This document shows positions 40,931 to 50,257 of a stretch of 64,000 nt of DNA, piece after piece. A program made the translations under genes and the position numbers. The notes beneath the pieces are model-generated. The model made no database searches, was not told the origin of the DNA, and saw only the letters and a list, made by a program, of their open reading frames with translations. The stretch is from Bin87 sp963668585 (GTDB lineage Bacteria > Chloroflexota > Dehalococcoidia > Lucifugimonadales > UBA3495): assembly GCA_963668585.1 (NCBI GenBank), contig OY764869.1, positions 2,852,001 through 2,916,000 on the forward strand. Reading direction: 5' to 3'. Numbering within the stretch: the stretch's first letter is position 1; each line of letters opens with the position of its first letter.

Positions 40931-41608
40931 TCACACCGCGGCAGCCTCTTTCTGGTAATCCATTTCGCGTTCGAGGGTCACCCAGTTGAATTCGTCGACG
41001 AACTTGGCAAGGCTGAACGCGGGATCGATGCCGAGATCGGCCGAAAGGCTCCCAGCAGGATCTTCTACCCCGTGTGTGGTCCGGGCGTCGGCAGCGATGG
41101 CAAGGGCCGCCATGCGCATGATGGTGAGGAACTGGGAGTAAGTCGCGCCGTTGGGCTGGTCGTCGGGGAAGTAGGCATTCCTGATGCCCTCGCCCCAGGA
41201 GACGAAAAGTTGCGGGTTCAACGCGGTCAGGATGGCGGATGCCCCGGTGGGTCCGACGCCATCGGCTTCCAGGAGCGCATCATACGATCGTTCGATTACG
41301 TCCAGCGTCGAACACCGCAGGTCGTTGAACTCCAGGGCGGACGCCGACAGGGGCGTCAGATAGGGCGACGCCGTCCGTACCGCCGCTGCGATGTCCGCCG
41401 CTTTGCCCTGAGGTATGCGGCAGCCCCACTGATTCACGTAGCGAATGAGGGCTGCCCAGTCGGCGTCCGCATCGCCGTTCAGCAGGCTCTCGCGGCACTC
41501 AGCGGAGCGGGATGCGATGGAGACGGTGTCGTCGGCAAGACTGCGAAACGCGTTGGCTGACCAGCGAATTTGGTCGTAGGTGGTTGGGCCGGTTGCATAG
41601 TTGCTCAT
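40931..41608 (-). CDS. unknown helical protein with HhH-like motif
   Basis: 225 aa. ATG at 41606-41608 is chosen because it overlaps the dapF stop as ATGA. The segment LLEADGVGPTGASAILTALNPQLFVSWGEGI has the look of a helix-hairpin-helix followed by a P-x-LF-x-x-W turn, also seen in the unknown protein at 51563-52168. No catalytic residues recognised, no membrane segment. It sits inside the dap genes, translationally coupled to dapF, but a role in that pathway is not supported by sequence. Confidence 0.7.
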   Translation of the reverse strand: MSNYATGPTTYDQIRWSANAFRSLADDTVSIASRSAECRESLLNGDADADWAALIRYVNQWGCRIPQGKAADIAAAVRTASPYLTPLSASALEFNDLRCSTLDVIERSYDALLEADGVGPTGASAILTALNPQLFVSWGEGIRNAYFPDDQPNGATYSQFLTIMRMAALAIAADARTTHGVEDPAGSLSADLGIDPAFSLAKFVDEFNWVTLEREMDYQKEAAAV

Positions 41609-42462
41609 TCTGTCCACACTCCGCTGAATACTTCTGCTGCAGGGCCTTCAAGGTAAACCTCGCCGGCGCCGTCCCATTCGATATTGAGCGTGCCGCCGGG
41701 GAGGTGAACGGCCACTCGTTCGCCGGTGTTGCCAAGCAGGCGGGACGCCACGCCGATGGCGCAGGCGCCGGTGCCGCACGCCATGGTTTCGCCGGATCCG
41801 CGTTCCCAGACTCGGGCGTCAAGGTTGCCATCGTCCCGGATGTTGACGATTTCAAAGTTGACCCGATCGGGGAAGATCGGATGTCTTTCCACCAACGGGC
41901 CGATATTGTGCAGGGGAAACTCCTCCACGGGTTGATCTATGAAGGTCACGGCATGGGGGTTTCCCATGGATACGAAGGTCAGGAACAGGCGGAAATCCCC
42001 GGGATGCACGGCGTAGTTAATGATGGGGCCGGCCTGATCGTGGATGGCGGGATCCAGGTCCACCGGTATCTCGGCCGGCGCGAAGCGGGGCGCACCCATG
42101 CTCACGCGGGCGGAGTTGACGATAGTGCCGTCGTAGTGGGGGACGATGGTGCGGACGCCGGCCATGGTATCGACGGTGACCTGGTCAACGGTCGAAGAAA
42201 CGATTCCCCGCTCGATGGCGTATTTGGCGAAGCAGCGGATGCCGTTGCCGCACATGGCGCCCTCGGAACCGTCGGAGTTGAACATCCGCATCCTCAGGTC
42301 GGCGACATCGGAGTTCATCACCAGGATCAGGCCGTCGCCTCCCACGCCGAAATGGCGGTCGCTGATGGCCCGGGACAGGCCGTTCCAATCGCGTTCCGGC
42401 ATGGATCTGGCGTCGATGTACACGTAGTCGTTGCCGGCGCCGTGCATCTTGGTGAATTCCAT
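41605..42462 (-). CDS. dapF: diaminopimelate epimerase
   Basis: Converts LL- to meso-diaminopimelate. 285 aa with both catalytic cysteines in context: Cys71 in MCGNGIRCF and the second in ACGTGACAIG. The start HGAGNDYVYID is typical. GGAG ribosome binding site. It follows miaA by 34 bp and overlaps the next gene by 4 bp. Confidence 0.96.
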   Translation of the reverse strand: MEFTKMHGAGNDYVYIDARSMPERDWNGLSRAISDRHFGVGGDGLILVMNSDVADLRMRMFNSDGSEGAMCGNGIRCFAKYAIERGIVSSTVDQVTVDTMAGVRTIVPHYDGTIVNSARVSMGAPRFAPAEIPVDLDPAIHDQAGPIINYAVHPGDFRLFLTFVSMGNPHAVTFIDQPVEEFPLHNIGPLVERHPIFPDRVNFEIVNIRDDGNLDARVWERGSGETMACGTGACAIGVASRLLGNTGERVAVHLPGGTLNIEWDGAGEVYLEGPAAEVFSGVWTE

Positions 42463-42496
42463 TGTTGAACTCCTGCGACGAGTCTGCCCTCAGCCG

Positions 42497-43453
42497 CTAG
42501 TGCCGAATTGTATCACACCGCCCTCGGGACGAAAGGAACGCGCAGACCCGCAGGACCGCTTCGTCCAAGGGCAATTGCCGCGTGGCATCCAACCAGTTGA
42601 TGCGAGCATCCGAGGGTTTGAACCAGGTGTACTGTCGCCGAGCCAGGCGGTGGGTGTGAAACTTGGCGGACGCCACTGCTTCTTCCAATGGAATTGCCCC
42701 GTCGAGGTATTGGCCGAGTTCCGAATAGCCGACACCGGATAATGGGCCATGTCCCAACAGGTATCCCTCCTGCGACAACCGGCGCGCTTCGTCCAGCAGT
42801 CCGTCGTCCATCATTGCGTCGAAGCGCGCGTCGATTCGCGCGTACAGGCAGGCGCGTTCGGCGGTCAGGCCAATTATCAACCCCTGATACGGAGGCTCCG
42901 CGCTTTTCAGTGTTGCCGCCGTGGATTCGCCGGTGGCGTGCAGGATTTCCAGGGCCCGCATTATGCGGCGTGTGTTGTGAGGGTCGATTGACCGGGCCCG
43001 TTCAGGGTCCAGTCGGCCCAGTTCCTGCCACAACGCCTCGGTACCTTCGCGGTCGGCGCGTCGTGCCAGTTCCTCCCGAAACGCGAGGTCGGGCGGAACC
43101 TGCGGAACCTGCCAACCTTCCAGCAACGCCCAAACGTACTGGCCGGTGCCTCCGCAGATGATGGGAATTTTGCCGCGACCCGAGATGTCGGTGACCGCCC
43201 TTCGCGCCAATGGCAGATATTCGCCCAGGGAGATTGGATTGTCCGGAGTGCGAAAATCGATCAGATGGTGCCTGGCGGCGGCTAGTTCGGCGGGCGTGGG
43301 CTTGGCGGTGCCGATGTCCATGCCCGTATAGACCTGACGGCTGTCGGCATTGACGATTTCGCCGTCAAATCGCTGGGCCAATGCGATGGACAGCGCCGTC
43401 TTGCCGACCGCGGTGGGTCCGACAACTGCGACGACGGTCTCGGGCGCCGACAT
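42497..43453 (-). CDS. miaA: tRNA dimethylallyltransferase
   Basis: Adds a dimethylallyl group to A37 of UNN-reading tRNAs. 318 aa: P-loop GPTAVGKT, NADSRQVYTGMDIGTAKP, GGTGQYVWALLEG, DPHNTRRIMRALEI and a C-terminal HTHRLARRQYTWF, all family hallmarks. It follows tpiA by 18 bp in the long minus-strand run. Confidence 0.96.
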   Translation of the reverse strand: MSAPETVVAVVGPTAVGKTALSIALAQRFDGEIVNADSRQVYTGMDIGTAKPTPAELAAARHHLIDFRTPDNPISLGEYLPLARRAVTDISGRGKIPIICGGTGQYVWALLEGWQVPQVPPDLAFREELARRADREGTEALWQELGRLDPERARSIDPHNTRRIMRALEILHATGESTAATLKSAEPPYQGLIIGLTAERACLYARIDARFDAMMDDGLLDEARRLSQEGYLLGHGPLSGVGYSELGQYLDGAIPLEEAVASAKFHTHRLARRQYTWFKPSDARINWLDATRQLPLDEAVLRVCAFLSSRGRCDTIRH

Positions 43454-43471
43454 TCACCGGCCTGCGTTGGG

Positions 43472-44248
43472 CTACTGTTCGGTGTCCGCAAAAGCGGCGG
43501 CGACCGCCAGGAACGAGGCCGCATCCAGGCTGGCTCCGCCCACCAACGCGCCGTTGATGCTGGGCGCCGCCGCGAAGTCAGCGGAGTTGCCCGGGTTGAC
43601 GCTGCCACCGTACAGCAGCGGCGTTGCGGCCGCCGCGTCCGAGCCCAAAGCAGCCGCAATGGTGGAGCGGATTGCGCCAGCCATGACCTGATCCGCGATT
43701 TCCGGCGTGGCTGCGCGCCCGGTGCCGATGGCCCAAACGGGTTCGTAGGCGATGGCCAAACGGCCGGCGACCTCGTGGGGGTCGAGGTCGGCCAGCGCGG
43801 CAACCACCTGCCGACGTATGACCTCAGCGGCCTGTCCCGATTCGCGTTCGTCGAGGGTCTCGCCCACGCAGACGATGGGCCGTATGCCGTGCTGCAGCGC
43901 GGCGGCGGTTTTGCGGCCGACCGATTCGTCGGTTTCACCGAAATACTGGCGCCTCTCCGAATGTCCGATCATGACGTAGTCGCAGATGCCGGTGAGCATG
44001 GTCGGCGCGATCTCGCCGGTGAATGCGCCGCTGTCGTCGGCGTGCATATTCTGCGCGGCTACCGCGATGCCTGAGCCGGCAACGGTGTCGCGCACCGTCA
44101 CAAGGGACACGAAGGGCGGCCCGAGGATGACTCTCACACCCCGGAGGTCCGCAGCGCCGGCGGCGATGTTCGCCGCCAGGGCGATGCCGGAAGCGATGTC
44201 AGTGTTCATCTTCCAGTTTCCGGCTACGATGTTCTGCATGGCGGGCAT
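43472..44248 (-). CDS. tpiA: triosephosphate isomerase
   Basis: Interconverts dihydroxyacetone phosphate and glyceraldehyde 3-phosphate. 258 aa from ATG 44246-44248, chosen for its AGGA ribosome binding site; the longer frame to 44404 runs into apgM. Catalytic residues: Lys in GNWKMN, His in IGHSERR, Glu in AYEPVWAIGTG, and the phosphate loop LYGGSVNPGN. Third of three glycolytic genes in a row (pgk, apgM, tpiA). Confidence 0.96.
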   Translation of the reverse strand: MPAMQNIVAGNWKMNTDIASGIALAANIAAGAADLRGVRVILGPPFVSLVTVRDTVAGSGIAVAAQNMHADDSGAFTGEIAPTMLTGICDYVMIGHSERRQYFGETDESVGRKTAAALQHGIRPIVCVGETLDERESGQAAEVIRRQVVAALADLDPHEVAGRLAIAYEPVWAIGTGRAATPEIADQVMAGAIRSTIAAALGSDAAAATPLLYGGSVNPGNSADFAAAPSINGALVGGASLDAASFLAVAAAFADTEQ

Positions 44249-44276
44249 ATGAGATTCCTGGTTGGGGAGGCGTCGG

Positions 44277-45482
44277 TTATGGGCCGTACTTTGACAGTTT
44301 GCCGGAGTGGGAGAGAGCCAGCAGCATGATCGTTTCCGCTGGAATCCGGCCCAGTGAACCCTGCGCACAGTCCCGCTCGTTGAAACCGTTGACACCTTCG
44401 CCAAGGGTCAGTGGCGAGTGCAGCATGAAGGGCACCGGGTGCCAACTGTGGGCGGCCATGATCGCGGGCGTCGCGTGATCGCCGGCCACCATCAGCACGT
44501 CGGGTTCCAGATCGAGGATTCTGGGGATGTGCACGTCCAACTGTTCCAGGCATTGCACCTTGCCGTCGAAATCGCCGTCTTCGCCGGCGGCATCGGCGGG
44601 TTTGTAGTGGATGAAGAAGAAGTCGTGATCCTGCCAGTTGGCGTGGAGGGTGTCCACCTCGTCGCCAAAGGTCATGCCGGTGGGAATGATCTTCATGTTG
44701 GCGACCGAAGCCAGACCGCGATACATGGGATACGCCGCGATGGCGGCAGGGTTGAGTTGATAGACCTTGCCGAAGTCGGGGAGATTCGGCAGTTGGGCCC
44801 ACCCCCGCAGCAGCACCATGTTCGCGGGCTGTTCTTCCGAGAGGATGCGGCCCGCCTCGGTGGTGAATTGCCGCACAATCTGGGCGGTTCGCTCACCCTC
44901 GGGGGTGATGGCGCGAGGTGGACGAGGCGCCATGCCCTCGCGTTGAGGGTCGGTTTCCTCGATCATTTCGGACAATCCTTCGCCGCGCAGCCTCAGGACG
45001 AACCGGTAGTCCTGCACGGGGAACACGTCCAACTGCACCCCTGGGATCTCGATGGAATCCAGGCGTTCGCAGAGTGGCGCGCTCTGCGAGGTGGCGATGC
45101 GGCCGGCGCGCCGGTCGGTGAGGAGGCCATCGTCATCGATGGTGCAGAAGTTGCCGCGGGCGGCCACGTCTCCGGGCAGCAGTTCGACGCCGATGCCCAA
45201 AGCTTCCAGGGCCCCTCTGCCAATGAGGTATTTCAACGGGTTGTAGCCGAAGAGAGCGAGATGGCCGGGTCCGCTGCCGGGCGCGACGCCCACTTCCACC
45301 GGGGTGGTCAGGCCGCAGGCGCTGCGTTGGGCCAGCGCATCCAGGTTTGGAATGTTGGCCGTTTCCAGTTCTGACTTGCGGGTATCCGGGTGAGGCAACC
45401 CACCCAAACCGTCCGCCACCAGCAGGACAATCTTGGATGAGGTGCTGGCGATGCTGTCGTGGATCTGTTCAAGGTCGATCAT
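44277..45482 (-). CDS. apgM: 2,3-bisphosphoglycerate-independent phosphoglycerate mutase, archaeal type
   Basis: 401 aa alkaline-phosphatase-fold enzyme interconverting 3- and 2-phosphoglycerate. VLLVADGLGGLPHPDT starts the metal site; GVAPGSGPGHLALFGYNPLKY is the phosphoserine region; MVAGDHATPAIMAAHSWHPVPFMLHSP is the second metal site. The pattern is that of ApgM and not of GpmI or GpmA. GGAG ribosome binding site. Between pgk and tpiA. Confidence 0.93.
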   Translation of the reverse strand: MIDLEQIHDSIASTSSKIVLLVADGLGGLPHPDTRKSELETANIPNLDALAQRSACGLTTPVEVGVAPGSGPGHLALFGYNPLKYLIGRGALEALGIGVELLPGDVAARGNFCTIDDDGLLTDRRAGRIATSQSAPLCERLDSIEIPGVQLDVFPVQDYRFVLRLRGEGLSEMIEETDPQREGMAPRPPRAITPEGERTAQIVRQFTTEAGRILSEEQPANMVLLRGWAQLPNLPDFGKVYQLNPAAIAAYPMYRGLASVANMKIIPTGMTFGDEVDTLHANWQDHDFFFIHYKPADAAGEDGDFDGKVQCLEQLDVHIPRILDLEPDVLMVAGDHATPAIMAAHSWHPVPFMLHSPLTLGEGVNGFNERDCAQGSLGRIPAETIMLLALSHSGKLSKYGP

Positions 45483-45509
45483 GATTGCTCCGAAGATACA
45501 ATTCCGCCG

Positions 45510-46706
45510 TCACGCATCGGGCAGGGCGGCGAGGCCGGGTAGTTCGCGGCCTTCCAGGAACTCAAGGGACGCTCCGCCCCCGGTGGATACATGGGTCATT
45601 TTTTCCATCAGGCCGAGAGATTCCACGGCCTCAGCGGTTGAACCTCCGCCGACCACGGTGGTGGCGTTGGGGAGGGCGGCGATGCTGTTCGCGATCTTGC
45701 GGGTGCCCATGCTGAACCGCTCCATTTCGAATACGCCCATCGGCCCATTCCATAGGATGGTGCGGCAAGATGCCAACGCCGCGGAGTATTGAGCCGCAGT
45801 TGATTCGCCGACATCCATGATATACCAACCATCGGGGACATCATCCACGGCGGCGGTGGATACCGCGCCGGGTTCCGGGTCGAATGCGTTGGCAACGACC
45901 AGATCCTGAGGCAGGTGGACCTTGACGCCCACGTCAGAGGCGCGCCGAACCACATCGCGGGCGAACTCCAGCCTGTCCTCCTCCACCGGCGACGCGCCGA
46001 CCGGTTTGCCGATGGCCGCCAGGAAGGTTACCGCCATGCCGCCGCCGATAAACAGGTGATCAAGACGAGGCAAAAGGTTCTCCAGCACGAGAATCTTGTC
46101 GCTGACCTTTGCGCCTCCCATCAGCGCGGCCAGTGGACGCGCCGGCTCAGCTAAGGCCAGACCCAGCGAATCCACCTCGCGCTGGGTCAACAAACCCATG
46201 GCGGAGGACAGCAGCCTGGGCACCCCGACCGTGGAGGCGTGGGCGCGGTGGGCCACCGCGAAGGCATCCATCACAAAACATTCGGCCAAAGCCGCCAATT
46301 CCCCGGCGAAGGCGTCGTCGTTCCTTTCCTCGCCACCGTGGAAGCGCAGGTTTTCCAGGAGGAGAATCTGCCCCGCATCCATGCGTGAAACAGCGGCCGC
46401 GACCTCGTCGCCGATACAATCAGCCAGCGCGACCACTGGGCGGCCCAGCAACACGGCCAGCCGATCACCAACCGGCGCCAGGCGCAGGGCTTCGTCAACC
46501 TGGCCACTAGGCCTCCCGAGGTGCGAACACAGCAGGATTTTGCAGTCCCGCTCCAGCAGATATTCGATTGTCGGGAGGGTGGCGCGCAGACGCTGGTCGT
46601 AGTTCGCGATGGCTTCCACGCCCTGTTCTATGGGGACGTTGAAATCGACGCGAACCAACACGGTCTTTCCGTCCACGTCCAGTTGGGATAGGGTTCGCTT
46701 GCTCAT
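45510..46706 (-). CDS. pgk: phosphoglycerate kinase
   Basis: Makes ATP from 1,3-bisphosphoglycerate. 398 aa from ATG 46706 (a GTG lies one codon upstream). Seen: VLVRVDFNVP, SHLGRPSG, LLLENLRFHGGEE, MGGAKVSDKI, ILWNGPMGVFEM and VVGGGSTAEAVE. First of the glycolytic trio. It follows the prenyl synthase gene by 24 bp. Confidence 0.96.
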   Translation of the reverse strand: MSKRTLSQLDVDGKTVLVRVDFNVPIEQGVEAIANYDQRLRATLPTIEYLLERDCKILLCSHLGRPSGQVDEALRLAPVGDRLAVLLGRPVVALADCIGDEVAAAVSRMDAGQILLLENLRFHGGEERNDDAFAGELAALAECFVMDAFAVAHRAHASTVGVPRLLSSAMGLLTQREVDSLGLALAEPARPLAALMGGAKVSDKILVLENLLPRLDHLFIGGGMAVTFLAAIGKPVGASPVEEDRLEFARDVVRRASDVGVKVHLPQDLVVANAFDPEPGAVSTAAVDDVPDGWYIMDVGESTAAQYSAALASCRTILWNGPMGVFEMERFSMGTRKIANSIAALPNATTVVGGGSTAEAVESLGLMEKMTHVSTGGGASLEFLEGRELPGLAALPDA

Positions 46707-46732
46707 CACCGCGCCTCAGGCGTCCAACCCGC

Positions 46733-47764
46733 TTACCCGGCCAGCATCCATTGGGCCGCAGCCTGCAACGCTTCGGATTTCTCCCAATGGCCTGTGCCGG
46801 AATCCAGAAACTCCTGAGCTTCACCGGCCAGTTTGGCCGCGTGGGTTTCGGAATAGTCGCGGGATCCGGTCTCTTCCAGGATGGCGACAATTCGAGCCGC
46901 GTCCTGCGCCTCCAGGACACGTTTCATGTAGATGCCGCCCAACTCCCGCTTGGCGGCAACGTCCCCTTGCTGAAGCGCGTGTATCAGGGGCAGGCTCTTC
47001 TTCTTGTTCAACACGTTGCTGGGAGTAAAACCGTCGCCGTGGCTGCCCCAGAGGTCGGCGATGTCGGTGCGGATTTGCAGGGCCATTCCGAGTTTCTCGC
47101 CCCACTGCCGCAACGAGTCCGCAGCGTCGTATTCCGCGCCGGCGGCCAACGCTCCAACCTGGGCGGAGCATCCGGCCAGCGCGCCGGATTTGCGGCGGAC
47201 CATGTCGAAGTAGTCGGACTCGGAAACCATCAACTGGTCCTGATAGGTCAGGTCCATGTACTGGCCCTCGCACAGGGTGAGGCAGGCCTGATCCAGGGAG
47301 CGCAAAGCTTCCAGCACCGTATCGGAAGACACGCCGGCATCTCCCAGGCGCATCAGCACGGACCGGGCCAGGGCGTGCAAACCATCGCCGGCGTTGATGG
47401 CCTGGGACGGGCCCCAGACCCACCAGATGCTGGGACGATCGCTGTTCTGGTCGATGCGCCCGGCCTGCACGTCGTTGTGTACCAGCACAAAGTTGTACAC
47501 GAGTTCAACGGCCGACGCGGCCGCCACCGCCCGTTGGTAATCTCCCGACACGCCCTCGGCCGAGGACAACGCCAGGACGCCGCAATAGTGCAGCGGAGTC
47601 AGGGCCGAATCGTGTCCGTTGCCACGTTCATCCACCCACCCGAGGTGGTAGCGGAGCAGATCGTACAGCATACCTTCCCGATCGGCGAAGGCCGCGCGAA
47701 GGTCGGAATCGACGGCGGAACGGTAGGAGTCGTATGTGGTGGCTGTGGTGATTGTCGCCCTCAC
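46733..47764 (-). CDS. polyprenyl synthetase family protein with degenerate Asp-rich motifs
   Basis: 343 aa, GTG start, all-helical isoprenyl diphosphate synthase fold. The first Asp-rich motif expected as DDxxD is NDVQA (97-101), and the second is TDIAD (233-237), so metal-binding Asp residues are missing in both. The downstream KKKSLPLIHAL is well kept, as is PSIWWVWG after the first motif. The protein is full length. It may be an enzyme with altered chemistry, a non-catalytic subunit or a pseudoenzyme. It lies between tsaC and pgk. Confidence 0.82.
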   Translation of the reverse strand: MRATITTATTYDSYRSAVDSDLRAAFADREGMLYDLLRYHLGWVDERGNGHDSALTPLHYCGVLALSSAEGVSGDYQRAVAAASAVELVYNFVLVHNDVQAGRIDQNSDRPSIWWVWGPSQAINAGDGLHALARSVLMRLGDAGVSSDTVLEALRSLDQACLTLCEGQYMDLTYQDQLMVSESDYFDMVRRKSGALAGCSAQVGALAAGAEYDAADSLRQWGEKLGMALQIRTDIADLWGSHGDGFTPSNVLNKKKSLPLIHALQQGDVAAKRELGGIYMKRVLEAQDAARIVAILEETGSRDYSETHAAKLAGEAQEFLDSGTGHWEKSEALQAAAQWMLAG

Positions 47765-47776
47765 ATCAGCGAAGCG

Positions 47777-48394
47777 TCAGTCCGAACCCGAAATCCGGAT
47801 CACGTCCTCGAACGGCAGCGCGCCGGCCCGGAGCAGCCTCACGCCCTGTTCGGAAACCGATACGATGGTGCTGGCAGTTCCCTGGGGTCGCACGCCGGCG
47901 ATAATCATACCATCAACCAACTCGCCCAAACAGCGGCGGAGTTCATCGGGATCTACGATGTCGGGCTGACCGCTGGGGTTGGCGCTGGTGCCGGTGATCG
48001 GCCTACCGAGGGCGCGGGCGAGCGCAAGCGGAACCTCGTGGTCGGGCATCCGCACGCCGATGGTGTCCAGTCCACCGGTGAGGCGCGCCGGCAGACTGGG
48101 ATCCGCGGGAAGCACCAAAGTCAGCGGGCCGGGCCAGTAGGATTCGGCCAGCGCGCGGGCGATTTCAAGTGGCCGTCCGCGAACGCACGAAACCATTTGC
48201 GCCTGTTCCCAACCGGACACCAGCACCGGCAGGGGCATATCGGCGGGTCTCCCCTTTATCTCGTACACCCTTTCCAATGCCTCGGGATTGGTGGCGTCGG
48301 CGGCCAAACCGTAGAGCGTGTCGGTGGGGATGGCGACCACGCCGCCATTGGCGATGCAGTGCTGCGCTTCCTCAATTTCGAACCGGCTGATCAT
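47777..48394 (-). CDS. tsaC: L-threonylcarbamoyladenylate synthase (TsaC/Sua5 family)
   Basis: Makes threonylcarbamoyl-AMP for the universal t6A37 tRNA modification. 205 aa YrdC-fold protein: GGVVAIPTDTLYGLAADA, IKGRPADMPLPVLV, YWPGPLTLVL and GTSANPSGQPD. Single-domain form without the Sua5 C-terminal extension. First gene of the long minus-strand run; divergent from guaA. Confidence 0.95.
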   Translation of the reverse strand: MISRFEIEEAQHCIANGGVVAIPTDTLYGLAADATNPEALERVYEIKGRPADMPLPVLVSGWEQAQMVSCVRGRPLEIARALAESYWPGPLTLVLPADPSLPARLTGGLDTIGVRMPDHEVPLALARALGRPITGTSANPSGQPDIVDPDELRRCLGELVDGMIIAGVRPQGTASTIVSVSEQGVRLLRAGALPFEDVIRISGSD

Positions 48395-48543
48395 TGCGCC
48401 GGCATTTTACCACCGCGCCATCGCGCCGGAGGCGGGCAGGCGATACTCAGGCTTCGGAACCGGGATTGCAGCATTCGAACCCAGGGTATTGCGATTGTGT
48501 GTATACAGATCGCTGCGGCGCTATCTTCCTTGCTTCCACCACC

Positions 48544-48579
48544 GTCCGCTCTTGGTTCAACAGGCGCATCAAGAACGGA
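48544..48579. repeat. dispersed palindrome, degenerate copy 3
   Basis: GTCCGCTCTTGGTTCAACAG...CAAGAACGGAC: outer arms GTCCG/CGGAC and inner TTG/CAA remain, the core is diverged. It lies in the 303 bp gap 48395-48697 between the divergent tsaC and guaA; elsewhere that gap holds only AT-richer sequence (TAATATATTCGCG near 48658) that may be the guaA promoter. Confidence 0.45.
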
Positions 48580-48697
48580 CTCTCTGCTCAGTCGCTGACG
48601 GCGGACTATCGACTTTGTTGCCGGTGGCGCGGGCGGCGGTTTTGATGTGCGGTGTGCTAATATATTCGCGAAAATTTCCCGGCCTTGGCTTATCGTT

Positions 48698-50251
48698 ATG
48701 ACCAGCAACAGCCAACCCGACGCAATCGTCGTAATCGACTTCGGTTCGCAGTACACGCACCTGATCGCCCGGCGTATCCGGGAGTTGCAGGTCTATTCCG
48801 AGATAATCCCGGCGTCTGCTTCCGAGCTATCCGTTTCGCATCTCAACGCGCGCGGCATCATCCTGTCCGGTGGGCCAGCCAGCGTGTACGATGATGGCGC
48901 TCCGGCCATACCCCAATGGGTCCTGGACTCCGACCTGCCCGTGCTCGGGATATGCTACGGGATGCAGGCGTTGGTGCATCAACTGGGCGGCCGTGTCGCG
49001 CCGGGGGATGTACGCGAATATGGGCACGCCAACCTGCTCAACGAGCATGGCGCCGCCGGTTTGCTCGCCGGGGTGGGCAACGGAGTACCGGTGTGGATGA
49101 GCCACGGCGACACTGTCGAGCGGTTGCCCGACGGGATGACCACGCTGGCGCAGACGGCAAACACGCAATGCGCGGCGGTGACCGACGGGAAACGGCGGTT
49201 TGGGTTGCAATTTCACCCGGAAGTCCACCACACTCCGGACGGCATGACGATCCTGCGCAATTTCGTCCACTCGATCTGCGGGTGCCCTGAATCGTGGACG
49301 CCGGTGAACTTTGTTTCCGACACGGTGGACCGGGTGCGGGAGCAGGTTGGGCAGGACCGAGTGATCTGCGGTTTGAGCGGCGGCGTGGACTCATCGGTGG
49401 CGGCAGCCCTGCTGCACCGCGCGATTGGGCCGCAACTGACCTGCATTTTCGTCAACAACGGTCTGCTGCGCCATGGCGAGGTGGAACAGGTTCAGGAAAC
49501 CTTCCAACGCGGGCTCGGCCTGGATCTCCGCTCCATCGACGCGGAATCCCGGTTCCTGTCGGAGTTGGCCGGAGTGACCGACGCTGAAACCAAGCGCAAG
49601 ACCATCGGCGGCGAGTTCGTTCGGGTCTTCGAGGATGCCGCGGCTGAGATTGAAAACGTCAAATGGCTCGCGCAGGGCACGTTGTATCCGGACGTGATCG
49701 AGAGCGAGACCCCGGATAATCGCGCGTCGGCCCGCATCAAGACGCACCACAACGTTGGCGGACTCCCTGAACACATGGAACTGGGGCTGGTTGAGCCGCT
49801 CCGGTATCTGTTCAAGGACGAAGTGCGGGCGGTGGGGCTTGAACTGGGACTGCCGGAGGACATCATCTACCGGCAGCCGTTCCCCGGGCCCGGGCTCGCG
49901 ATCCGTATTATCGGCGAGGTGACCCCGGAACGTGTGGCGATGCTGCGCAACTGCGACCGCATCGTGCTGGACGAAATCAGCGATGCCGGGCTCTACCGGG
50001 ACATCTGGCAGAGTTTTGCGGTGCTTACCGACAACCGAACGGTGGGCGTCATGGGCGATTACCGCACGTACGGCTACGCGTGCGCGATACGGGCCGTGAA
50101 CTCCGAGGACGCCATGACCGCCGACTGGGTGCGGCTGCCCTATGATGTTCTAGCGAACATCAGCACCCGGATCGTGAACGAAGTGGAAGGCGTGAACCGC
50201 GTCGTGTACGACATCACCAGCAAGCCCCCCGGCACCATCGAGTGGGAGTAG
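48698..50251 (+). CDS. guaA: GMP synthase (glutamine-hydrolysing)
   Basis: Converts XMP to GMP with glutamine nitrogen. 517 aa from ATG 48698; an upstream in-frame start gives a non-conserved extension. Class I glutamine amidotransferase domain with GICYGMQ (nucleophile Cys) and FHPEVHH, ATP-pyrophosphatase domain with GLSGGVDSS, and a C-terminal dimerisation domain ending KPPGTIEWE. First gene of the purine cluster, 6 bp before purD. Confidence 0.97.
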   Translation: MTSNSQPDAIVVIDFGSQYTHLIARRIRELQVYSEIIPASASELSVSHLNARGIILSGGPASVYDDGAPAIPQWVLDSDLPVLGICYGMQALVHQLGGRVAPGDVREYGHANLLNEHGAAGLLAGVGNGVPVWMSHGDTVERLPDGMTTLAQTANTQCAAVTDGKRRFGLQFHPEVHHTPDGMTILRNFVHSICGCPESWTPVNFVSDTVDRVREQVGQDRVICGLSGGVDSSVAAALLHRAIGPQLTCIFVNNGLLRHGEVEQVQETFQRGLGLDLRSIDAESRFLSELAGVTDAETKRKTIGGEFVRVFEDAAAEIENVKWLAQGTLYPDVIESETPDNRASARIKTHHNVGGLPEHMELGLVEPLRYLFKDEVRAVGLELGLPEDIIYRQPFPGPGLAIRIIGEVTPERVAMLRNCDRIVLDEISDAGLYRDIWQSFAVLTDNRTVGVMGDYRTYGYACAIRAVNSEDAMTADWVRLPYDVLANISTRIVNEVEGVNRVVYDITSKPPGTIEWE

Positions 50252-50257
50252 CCCACG

